Assembly: GCA_963965975.1 (NCBI GenBank)
Contig: OZ014423.1
Location: 3,162,001 to 3,226,000, forward strand
Source: Xestospongia bergquistia
Taxonomy: Eukaryota > Porifera > Demospongiae > Haplosclerida > Petrosiidae
DNA: 64,000 nucleotides
Reading direction: 5' to 3'
Positions within the stretch are counted from its first letter, which is position 1, and each line of letters begins with the position of its first letter. Shown piece by piece: positions 44,101-59,100 of the stretch. The notes beneath the pieces were generated by a model. That model saw only the letters and a program-made list of their open reading frames with translations, was not told the DNA's origin and made no database searches. Both the position numbers and the translations under genes were made by a program.

Positions 44101-47100
44101 TTAAGTTAAAGACTTTAGAAGGTTTAGACTATTGAGTGCACCTTATAATGTAAACTGCTCCGGCTAAAGGACTTAATGAGACTAACTAAGCAAACTGCTA
44201 TTACAGTTTAGTAAGTTTGCTTGCATTATGCTCTAAAGTCTTCAAGATAAAATCTTTAGAAAGTTTAGACTATTGAGTGAGCTTTATAAAGTTAACTGCT
44301 CAGTCTAAAGGACTTTATGGCCCAAACTAAATAAACAGCTATTAACAGTTTAGTAAGTTAGTTTGCATTAACGCTCTAAAGTCTTAAAGTTAAAGAGTTT
44401 AGAAGGTTTAGACTATTGAGAGAAGTTTATAAAGTAAACTGCACAGTCTAAACGACTTTATGGCGCTAACTAAATAGACAGCTATTAACAGTTTAGTAAG
44501 TTAGTTTGCATTAACGCTATAAAGTCTTTAAGTTAAAGACTTTAGAAGGTTTAGATTACTGAGAGAAGTTTATAAAGTAAACTACTCAGTCTAAAGGACT
44601 TTATGGCACTAACTAAATAAACAGCTATTAACAGTTTAGTAAGTTAGTTTGCATTAACGCTCTAAAGTCTTTAAGTTAAAGACTTTAGAAGGTTTAGACT
44701 ATTGAGAGAAGTTTATAAAGTAAACTGCTCAGTCTAAAGGACTTTATGGCACTAACTAAATAAACAGCTATTAACAGTTTAGTAAGTTAGTTTGCATTAA
44801 CGCTCTAAAGTCTTTAAGTTAAAGACTTTAAAAGGTTTAGACTATTGAGAGAAGTTTATAAAGTAAACTGCTCAGTCTAAAGGACTTTATGGCACTAACT
44901 AAATAAACAGATATTAAAAGTTTATTAAGTTAGTTCGCATTAACCCTCTAAAATCTTTAAGTTAAAGACTTTAGAAGGTTTAGACTATTGAGAGAAGTTG
45001 ATAAAATAAACTGCTCAGTCTAAAGGACTTTATGGCACAATCTAAATAAACAACAGCCATTAAAAGATTAGTAAGTTAGTTTCCATTAACGCTCTAAAGT
45101 CTTTAAGTTAAAGACTTTAGAAGGTTTAGACTATTAAGAGAAGTTTTAAAGTAAACTGCTCAGTCTAAAGGACTTTATGGCACTTACTATATAAACAGTA
45201 TTTAACATTTTAGTAAGTTAGTTTGCATTAACGCTCTAATGTCTTTAAGTTAAAGAGTTTAGAAGGTTCACACAATCGAGAGAAGTTTATAAAGTAAATT
45301 GCTCAGTATAAAGGACTTTATGGCACTAACTTAATAAACAGCTATTAACAGTTTAGTAAGATAGTTTGCATTAACGCTCTAAAGTCTTTAGGTTAAAGAC
45401 TTTAGAAGGTTTAGACTATTGAGAGAAGTTTATAAAGTAAACTGCGCAGTATAAAGGACTTTATGCCAATAACTAAATAAAGAGCTATTAACAGTTTAGT
45501 AAGTTAGTATGCATTAATGCTCTAAAGTCTTTAAGGTAAAGACATTAGAAGGTTTAGACTATTGAGAGAAGTTTATAAAGTAAACTGCTCAGCCTAAAGG
45601 ACTTTATGGCACTAACTTAATAAAAAGCTATTATCAGTTTAGTAAGTTAGTTTGCGTTAACGCTCCATAGTCTTTAAGTTAAAGACTTTAGAAGGTTTAG
45701 ACTATTGAGAGAAGTTTATAAAGTAAGCTGCTCAGTCTAAAGGACTTTATGGAACTAACTAAATAAACAGTTATTAACAGTTTAGTAAGTTAGTCTGCAT
45801 TAACGTTCTAAAGTCTTTAAGTTAAAGACTTTAGAAGGTTTAAACTATTGAGAGAAGTTTATAAAGTAAACTGCTCAGTCTAAAGGACTTTGTGGCAATA
45901 ACTAAATAAAGAGCTATTAACAGTTTAGTAAGTTAGTTTGCATTAACGATCTAAAGTCTTTAAGTTAAAGACTTTAGAAGGTTTAGACTATTGAGAGAAG
46001 TTTATAAAGTAAACTGCGCAGTCTAAAGGACTTTATGGCACTAACGAAATAAACAGCTATAAACAGTTTAGTAAGTTACTTTGCATTGACGCCCTAAAGT
46101 CTTTTAGTTAAAGGCTTTAGAAGGTTTTGACTATTGAGTTGAGCTTATAAAGTAAACTGCACTGTCTAAATGACTTTATGGCACTAACTAAATAAACAGC
46201 TATTGACTGTTTAGTAAGTTAGTTTGCATTAAAACTCTAAAGTCTTTAAGTTAATGACTTCAGAAGGTTTAGACTATTGAGTGAAGTTTATAAAGTAAAC
46301 TGCGCAGTCTAAAGGACTTTATGGCACTAACTAAATAAACAGCTATTAACAGTTTAGTAAGTTAGTTTCATTACCGCACTGAAGTCTTTAAGTTAAAGAC
46401 TTTAGAAGGTTTAGACTATTGAGAGAAGTTTATAAAGTAAACTGCGCAGTCTAAAGGACTTTACAGTACTAACTAAATAAACAGCTATTAACAGTTTAGT
46501 ACGTTAGTTTGCATTAACGTTCTAAAGTCTTTAAGTTAAAGACTTTAGAAGGTTTAGACTATTGAGAGAAGTTTATAAAGTAAACTGCTCAGTCTAAAGG
46601 ACTTTATGGCAATAACTAAATAAAGAGCTATTAAAAGTTTAGTAAGTTAGTTTGCATTAACGATCCAAAGTCTTTAAGTTAAAGACTTTAGAAGGTTTAG
46701 ACTATTGAGAGAAGTTTATAAAGTAAACTGCGCAGTCTAAAGGACTTTATGGCACTAACTAAATAAACAGCTATTAACAGTTTAGTAAGTTACTTTGCAT
46801 TGACGCCCTAAAGTCTTTTAGTTAAAGGCTTTAGAAGGTTTAGACTATTGAGTTGAGCTTATAAAGTAAACTGCACTGTCTAAATGACTTTGTGGCACTA
46901 ACTAAATAAGCAGCTATTGACTGTTTAGTAAGTTAGTTTGCATTAAAACTCTAAAGTCTTTAAGTTAATGACTTCAGAAGGTTTAGACTATTGAGTGAAG
47001 TTTATAAAGTAAACTGCGCAGTCTAAAGGACTTTATGGCACTAACTAAATAAACAGCTATTAACAGTTTAGTAAGTTAGTTTCATTACCGCACTGAAGTC

Positions 47101-50100
47101 TTTAAGTTAAAGACTTTAGAAGGTTTAGACTATTGAGAGAAGTTTATAAAGTAAACTGCGCAGTCTAAAGGACTTTACAGTACTAACTAAATAAAAAGCT
47201 ATTAACAGTTTAGTACGTTAGTTTGCATTAACGCTCTAAAGTCTTTAAGGTAAAGACTTTAGAAGGTTTAGACTATTGAGTGAAGCTTATAAAGTAACTG
47301 CTCAGTCTAAAGGACTTAATGGGACTAACTAAGCAAACTGCTATTAACAGTTTAGTAAGTTTGTTTGCATTAACGCTCTAAACTCTTAAGATAAAGACCT
47401 TAGAATGTTTAGACTATTGACTGAATTTTATAAAGTAAACTGCTCAGTTTAAAGGACTTTATGGCACTAAATGTATAAACAGCTATTAATGGTTTAGTAA
47501 GATAGTTTGCATTAACGCTTTAAAGTCTTTAAGTTAAAGACTTTAGAAGGTTTGGACTAATGAGAGAATTTTATGAAGTAAACTGCTTAGTCTAAAGGAC
47601 TTTATGGCGCTAACTAAATAAACAGTTATTAACAGTTTAGTAAGTTAGTTTGCATTAATGTTCTAAAGTCTTTAAGTTAAAGACTTTAGAAAGTTTAGAC
47701 TATTGAGAGAAGTTTATAAAGTAAACTGCTCAGTCTAAAGGACTTTATGGCACTAACTAAATAAAGAGCTATTAACAGTTTAGTAAGTTTGTTTGCATTA
47801 ACGTTCTAAAGTCTTTAAGTTAAAGACTTTAGAAGGTTTAGACTATTGAGAGAAGTTTATAAAGTAACTGCTCAGTCTAAAGGATTTAATGGGACTAACT
47901 AAGCAAACTGCTATTAACAGTTTAGTAAGTTTGTTTGCTTTAACGCCCTAAACTCTTCAGATAAAGACCTTAGAAAGTTTAGACTATTGAGTGAATTTTA
48001 TAAAGTAAACTGCTCAGTTTAAAAGACTTTATGGCACTAACTAAATAAACAGCTATTAATGGTTAGTAAGATAGTTTGCATTAACGCTTTAAGTCTTTAA
48101 GTTAAAGACTTTAGAAGGTTTGGACTAATGAGAGAATTTTATGAAGTAAACTCCTTAGTCTAAAGGACTTTATTGCACTAACTAAATAAACAGCTATTAA
48201 CAGTTTAGTAAGTTAGTTTGCATTAACGCTCTAAAGTCTTTAATTTAAAGACTTTCGAAGGTTTAGACTAACGAGAGATGTTTATAAAGTAAACTGCTCA
48301 GTTTAAACGACTTTATGGCACTAACTAAATAAACAGCTATTAAGAGTTTAGTAAGTTAGTTTGCATTAACGCTCTAAAGTCTTTATGTTAAAGACTTTAG
48401 AAGGTGTAGACTATTGGGAGAAGTTTATAAAGTAAACTGCTCAGTCTAAAGGACTTTATGGCACTAACTAAATAAACAGATATTAACAGTTTAGTAACTT
48501 AGTTTGCATTAACGCTCTAAAGTCTTTAAGTTAAAGACTTTAGAAGGTTTATTCTAATGAGAGAAGTTTATAAAGTAAACTGCTCAGTCTAAAGGACTTC
48601 ATGCTCAAACTAAATAAACAGCTATTAAATGCTTCGTAAGTTAGTTTGCATTAACGCTCTAAAGTCTTTAAGTTAAAGACTTTAGATGGTTTAGACTATT
48701 GAGAGAAGTTTATAAAGTAAACTGCTCAGTCTAAAGGACTTTATGGAACTAACTAAATAAACAGCTATTAACAGTTTAGTAAGTTAGTTTGCATTAACGC
48801 TCTAAAGTCTTTAAGTTAAAGACTTTAGAATGTTTAGACTATTGACTTGAGCTTATAAAGTAAACTGCTCTGTCTAAAGGTCTTTACGACACTAAATGAA
48901 TAAACAGCTATTAACAGTTTAGTAAGTTAGTTTGCATTAATGCTCTAAAGTCCTTAAGTTAAAGGCTTTAGAAGGTTTATACTATTGAGAGAATTTTATA
49001 AAGTAAACTGCTTAGTCTAAGGACTTTATGGCACTAACTAAATAAACAGATATTAACAGTTTATTACGTTAGTTTGCATTAACGCCCTAAAGTCATTCAG
49101 TTAAAGACTTTAGAAGGTTTAGACTATTTGCGTAAAGTATATAAAGTAAACTGCTCACTCTAAAGGACTTTAGGCTCTAACGAATTAAAAAGCTATTAAC
49201 AGTTTAGTAAGTTAGTTTGCATTATCGCTCTAAAGTATTTAAGTTACATACTTTAGAAGGTTTAGACTATTGAGAGAAGTTTATGAAGTAAACTTCTCTT
49301 TGTAAAGGACTCTAAGGCACTAAATAAACAAACATATATTAACAGTTTAGTACGTTAGTTTGCATTAACGCTCTAAAGTCTTTAAGTTAAAGACTTTAGA
49401 AGGATTAGACTATTGAGAGAAATTTATAAAGTAATATGCTCAGTCTAAAGGACTTTATGCACTACCTAAATAATCAGACATTAAAAGTTTAGTTAGTTTG
49501 CATTAACGCTCTAAAGTCTTTAAGTTAAAGACCTTAGAAGGTTTAGACTAATGAGAGACGTTTATAAAGTAAACTGCTCAGTCTAAAGGACTTTATGGCA
49601 CAAACTAAATAAACAGCTATTAAAAATTTAGTAAGTTAGTTTACATTAACTCTCTAAAGTCTTTAATTTAAAGACTTTAGAAGGTTTAGACTACTGAGGG
49701 AAGTTTATAAAGTAAACTGCTCAGTCTAAAGGACTTTATTGCACTAAATAAATCAACAGCTATTAAAAGTTTAGTAAGTTAGTTTCCATTAACGCTCTAA
49801 AGTCTTTAAGTTAAAGACTTTAGAAGGTATAGACTAATGAGAGAATTTTATAAAGTAAACTGCGCAGTCTAAAGGACTTTATGGCACTAAATAAATAAAC
49901 AGTTACTAACAGTTCAGTAAGTTAGTTCGCATTAACGCTCTAAAGTCTTTAAGTTAAAGACTTTAGAAGGTTTAGACTATTGAGAGAAGTTTATAAAGTA
50001 AACTGCTCAGTCTAAAGGATTTTATTGCACTAACTAAATAAAAAGATATCAACAGTTAAGTAAGTAAGTTTGCATTAACGCTCTAAAGTCTTTATGTTAA

Positions 50101-53100
50101 AGTCTTTAGAAGGTTTAGACTATTGAGAGAAGTTTATAAAGTAAACTGCTCAGTCTAAAGGACTTTATGGCACTAACTAAGTCATCATCTATTAACAGTT
50201 TAGTAAGTTAGTTTGCGTTAACGCTCTAAAGTCTTTAAGTTAAAGACTTTAGAAGGTTTAGACTATTGAGAGAAGTTTATAAAGTAAACAGCTCTGTCTA
50301 AAGGACTTCATGGCACTAGCTAAATAAACAGCTATTAACAGTTTAGTAAGTTAGTTTGCATTACCGCTCTAAAGTCTTTATGTTAAAGACTTTAGAAAGG
50401 TTTAGACCATTGAGAGAAGTTGATAAAGTAAACTGCTCAGTCTAAAGGACTTTATGGCACTAACTAATTAAACAGCCATTAAGAGTTTCGTAAGTTTGTT
50501 TGCATTAACGGTCTAAAGTTTTTAAGTTAAAGACTTTAGAAAGTTTAGACTAATGAGAGAAGTTTATAAAGGAAACTGCTCAGTCTACAGGACTTTATGT
50601 CACTAACTAAATAAGCGGCTATTAACAGTTTAGTAAGTTAGTCTGCATTAACGCTCTAAAGTCTTTAAGATAAAGAATTTTGAATGTTTAAACTGTTGAG
50701 AGAAGTTTATAAAGTAAACTGCTCAGTGTAAAGATCTTAATGGGACTAACTAAGCATTCAGTTATAAACAGTTTAGGAAGTTAGTTTGCTATAACGCTCT
50801 AAAGTCTTGAAGTTAAAGACTTTAGAATGTCTAGACTATTGAGAGAAGTTTATAAAGTAAACTGCTCTGTCTAAAGCACTTTGTGGCACTAAATATATAA
50901 ACAGCTATTAACAGTTTAGTGAGTTATTTTGCATTAACGCTCTAAAGACTTTAAGTTAAAGACTTTAGAAGGTTTAGTCTATTAAGAGAAGTTTATAAAG
51001 TAAACGGCTCAGTCTAAAGGACTTTATGGCACTAACTAAATAAACAGCTATTAACAGTTTAGTAAGTTAGTTTGCATTAATGCTCTAAAGTCTTTAAGTT
51101 AAAGACTTTAGACGGTTTACTCTAATGAGAGAAGTTTATAAAGTAAACTGCTCAGTGTAAAGGACTTTATGGCACTAACTAAATAAACAGCTATTAAGAG
51201 TTTAGTAAGTTAGTTTGCATTAACTCTCTAAAGTCTTTAAGTTAAGAACTTAGAAGGTTTAGACTATAGAGAGAAGATTATAAAGTAAACTGCGCAGTCT
51301 AAAGGACTTTATGGCACTAAATAAATAAACACTTATTAACAGTTTAGTAAGTTAGTTTGCATTAACGCTCTAAAGTCTTTAGGTTAAAGACTTTGGAAGG
51401 TTTAGACTATTGAGAGAAGTTTATAAAGTAAACTGCTCATTCTAAAGGACTTTATGGCGCCTACTATTTAAACAGCTATTACCAGTTTAGTAAGTTAGTT
51501 TGCATTAACGCTCTAAAGTCTTTAAGTTCAAGACTTTAGAACGTTTAGACTATTGAGAGAAGTTGATAAAGTAAACTGCTAAGACTAAAGGACTTTATGT
51601 CACTAACTAAATAAACAGCTATTAACAGTTTAGTAAGTTTGTTTGCATTAACGCTCTAAAGTTTTTATGTTTAAGACTTTAGAAGGTTTAGACCAATGAG
51701 AGAAGATTATAAAGTAAACTGCTCAGTCTAAAGTACTTTATGTCACTAACTAAATAGGCGGCTATTAACAGTTTAGTAAGGTAGTTTGCATTAACGCTCT
51801 AAAGTCTTTAAGTTAAAGAAGTTTGAAGGTTTAGACTAGTGTGAGAAATTTATAAAGGAAACTGCTCAGTCTAAAGATCTTAATGGGACTAACGAAGCAT
51901 TCACTTATTAACAGTTTAGGAAGTTAGTTTGCATTAACGCTCTAAAGTCTTTAAGTTGAAGACTTTAGAAGGTTTAGACTATTGAGAGAAGTTTATAAAG
52001 TAAACTGCTCAGTCTAAAGGACTTTATGGCACTAAATATATAAACAGCTATTAACAAGTTAGTGACTTAGTTTGCATTAACGCTCTAAAGACTTTAAGTT
52101 AAAGACATTAGAATGTTTAGTCTATTAAAACAAGTTTACAAAGAAAACTGCTCAGTCTAAAGAACTTTATGGCACTAACTAAATAAAAAGCTATTAAAAA
52201 TTTAGTGAGTTATTTTGCATTAACGGTCTAAAGTCTTTAAGTTAAAGACTTTAGAAGGTTTAGACTAATGAGAGAAGTTTATAAAGTAAACTGCTCAGTC
52301 TAAAGGACTTCATGGCACTAAATAAATAAACAGCTATTAACAGTTTAGTAAGTTAGTTTGCATTAACGCTCTAAAGTCTTTAAGTTAAAGACTTTAGAAC
52401 GTTTAGACTATTGAGAGAAGTTGATAAAGTAAACAGCTAAGACTAAAGGACTTTATGTCACTAACTAAATAAACACTATTAACTGTTTAGTAAGTTTGTT
52501 TGCATTAACGCTCTAAAGTTTTTAAGTTTAAGACTTTAGAAGGTTTAGACCAATGAGAGAAGATTATAAAGTAAACAGCTCATTCTAAAGTACTTTATGT
52601 CACAAACTAAGTAAGCGGCTATTAACAGTTTAGTAAGGTAGTTTGCATTAACGCTCTAAAGTCTTTAAGTTAAAGAAGTTTGAAGGTTTAGACTATCGAG
52701 AGAAATTTATAAGGTAAGCTACTCAGTCTAAAGATCTTAATGGGACTAACGAAGCATTCACTTATTAACAGTTTAGGAAGTTAGTTTGCATTAACGCTCT
52801 AAAGTCTTTAAGTTGAAGACTTTAGAAGGTTTAGACTATTGAGAGAAGTTTATAAAGTAAACTGCTCAGTCTAAAGGACTTTATGGCACTAAATATATAA
52901 ACAGCTATAAACAATTTAGTGAGTTAGTTTGCATTAACGCTCTAAAGTCTTTAAGTTAAAGACATTAGAAGGTTTAGTCTATTAAAACAAGTTTACAAAG
53001 AAAACTGCTCAGTCTAAAGAACTTTATGGCACTAACTAAATAAACAGCTATTAAAAATTTAGTGAGTTAGTTTGCATTAACGCTCTAAAGTCTTTAAGTT

Positions 53101-56100
53101 AAAGACTTTAGAAGGTTTAGACTAATGAGAGAAGTTTATAAAGTAAACTGCTCAGTCTAAAGGACATTAAGGCACTAACTAAATAAACAGCTATTAAAAG
53201 TGTAGTAAGTTACTTTGCATTAACGCTCTAAAGTCTTTAAGTTAAAGACTTTAGAAGGTTTAGACTAATGAGAGAATTTTATAAAGTAAACTGCTCAGTC
53301 TAAAGGACTTTACGGCAATAACTAAATAAACAGCTATTAACAGTTTAGTAAGTTAGTTTCCATTAACGCTCTAAAGTCTTTAAGTTAAAGACTTTAGAAG
53401 TTTTAGAGTAATGAGAGAAGTTTATAAAGTAAACTGCTCAGTCTAAAGGACTATATGGCACGAACTAAATAAACAGCTATTAACAGTTTAGTAAGTTAGT
53501 TTGCATTAACGCTCTAAATTCTTTAAGTTAAAGACTTTAGAAAGTTTAGACTATTAAGGGAAGTTTATAAAGTAAACTGCACATTCTAAAGGACTTTAAG
53601 GTACTAACTAAATAAACAGCTATTAACAGTTTAGTAAATTAGTTTGCATTAACGCTCTAAAGTCTTTAAGTTAAAGACTTTAGAAATTTTGAAATATTGA
53701 GAGATGTTTATAAAGTAAACTGCGCAGTCTAAAGGACTTTATGGCACTCAATAAATAAACAGTTATTAACAGTTTAGTAAGTTATTTTGCATTAATGCTC
53801 TAAAGTCTTTAAGTTAAAGACTTTAGAAGGTTTAGACTATTGAGAGAAGTTTATAAAGTAAACTGCTCAGTCTAAAGGACTTTATTGCACTAACTAAATA
53901 GACAGATATGAACAGTTTAGTAAGTTAGTTTGCGTTAACGCTCTAAAGTCTTTAAGTTAAAGACTTTAGAAGGTTCAGACTATTGAGAGAAGTTTATAAG
54001 ATAAACTGCTCAGTCTAAAGGACTTTATTGCGCTAACTATTTAAACAGCTATTACCAGTTTCGTAATTATTTTGCATTAACGCTCTAAAGTCTTTAAGTT
54101 AAAGACTTTAGAAGGTTTAGACTATTGAGAGTAGTTGATAAAGCAAACTGCTCATTATAGAGGACTTTATGACACTAACTAAATAAACAGCTATTAACAG
54201 TTTAGTAAGTTAGTTTGCATTAATGGTTAAAAGTCTTTAAGTTAAAGACTTTAGAAGGTTTATACTATTGAGAGAAGTTTATAAAGTAAACTGCTCAGTC
54301 TAACGGACCTTATGGCACTGACTAAATAAACAGCTATTGACAGTTTAGTATGTTAGTTTGCTTTAACGCTCTAAAGTCTTTAAGTTAAAGACTTTATAAG
54401 GTTTAGATATATGAGAGAAGTTTATAAAGTAAACTGCTCAGTCTAAAGGACATTATGTCACTAATTAAATGAGCGGCTATTAACAGTTTAGTAAGTTAGT
54501 TGGCATTAACGCTCTAAAGTCTTTAAGTTAAAGAATTTTGAAGGTTTAGACTATTGAGAGATGTTTATAAAGAAAACTGCTTAGTCTCAAGGACTTTATG
54601 GCACTAAATGAATAAACTGCTATTAATAGTTTAGTAGGTTAGTTTGCATTAACGCTCTAAAGCCTTTAAGTTAAAGACTTTAGAAGGTTTAAACTATTGA
54701 GAGAAGTTTATGCAGTAAATTGCTTAGTCTAAAGGACTTTATGGCACTAACTAAATAAGCAGATAATAACAGTTTAGTAAGTTTTTTTGCGTTAACTCTC
54801 TAAAGTCTTTAAGTTAAAGAGTTTAGAAGGTTTAGAGTGTTTGAGTGATATTTATAAATTAAACTGCTCAGTCTACAGGACTTTATGCCTCTAACTAATT
54901 AAACAGCTATTAACAGATTAGTAAGTTAGTTTCCATTAACGCTCTAAAGCCTGTAAGTAAAAGACTTTAGAAGGTTTAGACTATTGAGAGAAGTTTATAA
55001 AGTAAACTGCTCAGTTTAAAGGACTTTATTGCACTAACTAAATAAACAGATATTAACAGTTTAGTAAGTTAGTTTGCATTAACGCTCTAAAGTCTTTAAG
55101 TTAAAGACTTTAGAAGGTTTAGACTAATGAGAGAATTTTATAAAGTAAACTGCTCAGTCTAAAGGACTTTATGGCAATAAATAAATAAACAGCTATTAAC
55201 AGTTTAGTAAGTTAGTTTGCATTAACGCTCTAAAGTCTTTAAGTTAAAGACTTTAGAAGTTTTAGACTAATTAGAGAAGTTTATAAACTAAACTGCTCAG
55301 TCTAAAGGACTATATGGCACGAACTAAATAAATGGCTATTAACAGTTTAGTAAGTTAGCTTGCATTAACGCTCTAAAGTCTTTAAGTTAAAGACTTTAGA
55401 AGGTTTAGACTACTGAGAGAAGTTGATACAGTGAACTGCTCAGCCTAAAGGACTTTATAGCACTAACTAAATAAACAGCTATTAACAGTTTAGTAAGTTA
55501 GTTTGCATTAACGCTCTAAAGTCATTAAGTTAAAGACTTTAAAAGGTTTAGACTATTGAGAGAAGTTTATAAAGTCAACTGCTCAGTCTAAAGGACTTCA
55601 TGGCATTAACTAAGTAAACACCTAATGACAGTTTATTAAGTTATTTTGCGTTAACGCTCTAAAGTCTTTAAGTTAAAGACTTTAGAAGGTTTAGGCAGTT
55701 CAGAGAAATTTATAAAGAAAACAGCTCAGTCTAAAGTACTTTATGGCAACAACTAAATAAACAGCTATTAACAGTTTAGTAAGTTAGTTTGCGTTAACGC
55801 CCTAAAGTCTTTAAGTTAAAGACTTTAGAAGGTTTAGACTATTGAGAGAAGTTTATAAAGTAAACAGCTCTGTCTAAAGGACTTCATGGCACTAGCTAAA
55901 TAAACAGCTATTAACAGTTTAGTAAGTTAGTTTGCATTAACGCTCTAAAGTCTTTATGTTAAAGACTTTAGAAAGGTTTAGACCATTGAGAGAAGTTGAT
56001 AAAGTAAACTGCTCAGTCTAAAGGACTTTATGGCACTAACTAAATAAACAGATATTAACAGTTTAGTAAGTTATTTTGCATTAACGCTCTAAAGTGTTTA

Positions 56101-59100
56101 AGGTAAAGACTTTAGAAGGTTTAGACTATTGAGTGAAGTTTATAAAGTAAACTGCTCAGTCTAAAGGACTTAATGGCGCTAATGAATTAAACAGCTATTA
56201 AGAGTTTAGTAAGTTAGTTTGCATTAACGCTCTAAAATCTTTAAGTTAAAGACTTTAAAGGTTCAGACAATTGAGAGAAATTTATAAAGTAAACTGCTCA
56301 GTCTAAAGGACTTTATGGCACTAACCAAATAAACAGCTATTAAATGTTTAGTAAGTTAGCGTGCATTAACGCTCTAAAGTCTTTAAGTTAAAGACTTTAG
56401 AAGGTTTAGACTATTGAGAGAATTTTACAAAGTAAACTGACCAGTCTAAAGGATATTATGGCACTAAGTAAATAAACAGCTATTAACAGTTTAGTAAGTT
56501 AGTTTGCGTTAACGCTCTAATGTCTTATGGTAAAGACTTTAGAAGGTTTAGACTATTGAGTGAAGTTTATAAAGTAAACTGCTCAGTCTATTGGACTTCA
56601 TGGCACTAACTATTTAAACAGCTGTAAACAGTTTAGTAAGTTAGTTTCCATTAATGCTCTAAAGTCTTTAAATTAAGGACTTTAGAAAGTTTAGACTACT
56701 GAGAGAAGTTTATGAAGTATACTGCTCAGTCTGAACGACTTTATGGCACTAACTAAATAAACAGCTATTAACAGTTTAGTAAGTTAGTTTGCATTAAAGC
56801 TCTAAAGTCTTTAAGTTAATGACTTTATAAGGTTTGGACTAATGAGACATGTTTATAAAGTAAACTGCTCAGTCTAAAGCACTTTAGGGCACTAACTAAA
56901 TAAACAGCTATTAACAGTTAAGTAAGTTAGTTTGCATTAAATCTCTAAAGTCTTTAACTTAATGACTTTATAAGGTTTAGACTAATGAGACATGTTTATA
57001 AAGTAAACTGCTCAGTCTGAAGGACTTTATGGCACTAACTAAATAAACGGCTATAACAGTTTAGTGACTTAGTTTGCATTAACGCTCTAAAGTCGTTAAG
57101 TTAAAGACATTAGAAGGATTAGACTAATGAGAGAAGTTTATAAAGTAAACTGCTCAGTCTAAAGGACTTTATGGCACTAAATAATTAAACAGCTATTAAC
57201 AGTTTAGTAAGTAAGTTTGCATTAACGCTCTAAAGTCTTTAAGTTAAAGACTTTAGAAGGTTTAGACTATTGAGGGAAGTATATAAAGTAAACTGCTCAG
57301 TCTAAAGGACTTTATGGCACTAACTAAATAAACAGCTATTAACAGTTTAGTCAGTTAGCTTGCATTAACGCTCTAAAGACTTTAAGTTAAAGACTTTAGA
57401 AGGTTTAGACTAATGAGAGAATTTTATAAAGTAAACTGCTCTGTCTAAAGGACTTTATGGCACTAAGTAAATAAACAGCTATTAAAAGTTTAGTAAGTTA
57501 GTTTGCATTAACGCTCTAAAGTCTTTAAGTTAAAGACTTTAGAAGTTTTAGACAAATGAGAGAAGTTTATGAAGTAAACTGCTAAGTCTAAAGGACTATA
57601 TGGCACGAGTTAAATAAATGGCTATTAAAAGTTTAGTAAGTTAGTTTGCATTAACGCTCTAAAGTCTTTAAGTTTAAGACTTTAGAAGGTTTAGACTATT
57701 GAGAGAAGTTGATAAAGTGAACTGCTCAGCCTAAAGGACTTTATAGCTCTAACCAAATAAACAGCTATTAACAGTTTTGTAAGTTAGTTTGCATTAACGC
57801 TCTAAAGTCTTTAAGTTAAAGACTTTAAAAGTTTAGACTATTGAGTGAAGTTTATAAAGTAAATGCTCAGTCTAATGGACTTCATGGCACAAACTAAGTA
57901 AACAGCTAATAACAGTTTAGAAAGTTATTTTGCGTTAACGCTCTAAAGTCTTTAAGTTAAAAACTTTAGAAGGTTTAGGCAGTTCAGTGAAGTTTATAAA
58001 GTAAACAGCTCAGTCTAAAGTACTTTATGGCAATAACTAAATAAACAGCTATTAACATTTTGGTAAGTTAGTGTGCATTAACGCTCTAAAGTCTTTAAGT
58101 TAAAGACTTTCGAAGGTTAAGACTATTGAGAGAAGTTTATAAAGTAAACAGCTCAGTCTAAAGGACTTCATGGCACTAACTAAATAAACAGCTATTAACA
58201 GTTTAGTAAGTTAGTTTGCATTAACGCTCTAAAGTCTTTAAGTTAAAGACTTTAGAAGGTTTAGACCATTGAGAGAAGTTTATAAAGTAAACTGCTCAGT
58301 CTAAAGGACTTTATGGCACTAACTAAATAAACAGATATTAACAGTTTAGTAAGTTAGTTTGCATTAACGCTCTAAAGTCTTTAAGGTAAAGACTTTAGAA
58401 TGTTTAGACTATTGAGTGAAGTTTATAAAGAAAACTGTTCAGTCTAGAGGACTTTATGGCGCTAACTAATTAAACAGCTATTAACAGTTTTGTAAGTTAG
58501 TTTGCATTAACGCTCTAAAATCTTTAAGTTAAAGACTTTAGAAGGTTTAGACTATTGAGAGAAGTTTATAAAGTAAAGTGCTCAGTCTAAAGGACTTTAT
58601 GGCACTAACTAAATAAACAGCTAATAAGAAGTTTAGTAAGTTAGCGTGCATTAACGCTCTAAAGTCTTTAAGTTAAAGACTTTAGAAGGTTTAGACTATT
58701 GAGAGAATTTTATAAAGTAAACTGACCAGTCTAAAGGATATTACGGCACTAACTAAATAAACAGCTATTAACAGTTTAGTAAGTTAGTTTGCATTAACGC
58801 TCTAAAGTCTTATGGTAAAGACTTTAGAAGGTTTAGACTATTGAGTGAAGTTTATGAAGTAAACTGCTAAGTCTAATGGACTTTATGGCACTAACTAAAT
58901 AAACAGCTATTAACAGTTTAGTAAGTTAGTTTGCATTAACGCTCTAAAGTCTTTAAGTAAACACTTTAGAAGGGTTAGACTATTGAGAGAAGTTGATAAA
59001 TTAAACTGCTCAGTCTAAAGGACATTATGGCACTAACTAAATAAACAGCTATTAACAGTTTAGTAAGCTTGTTTGCATTAACGCTCTAAAGTATTTAAAT

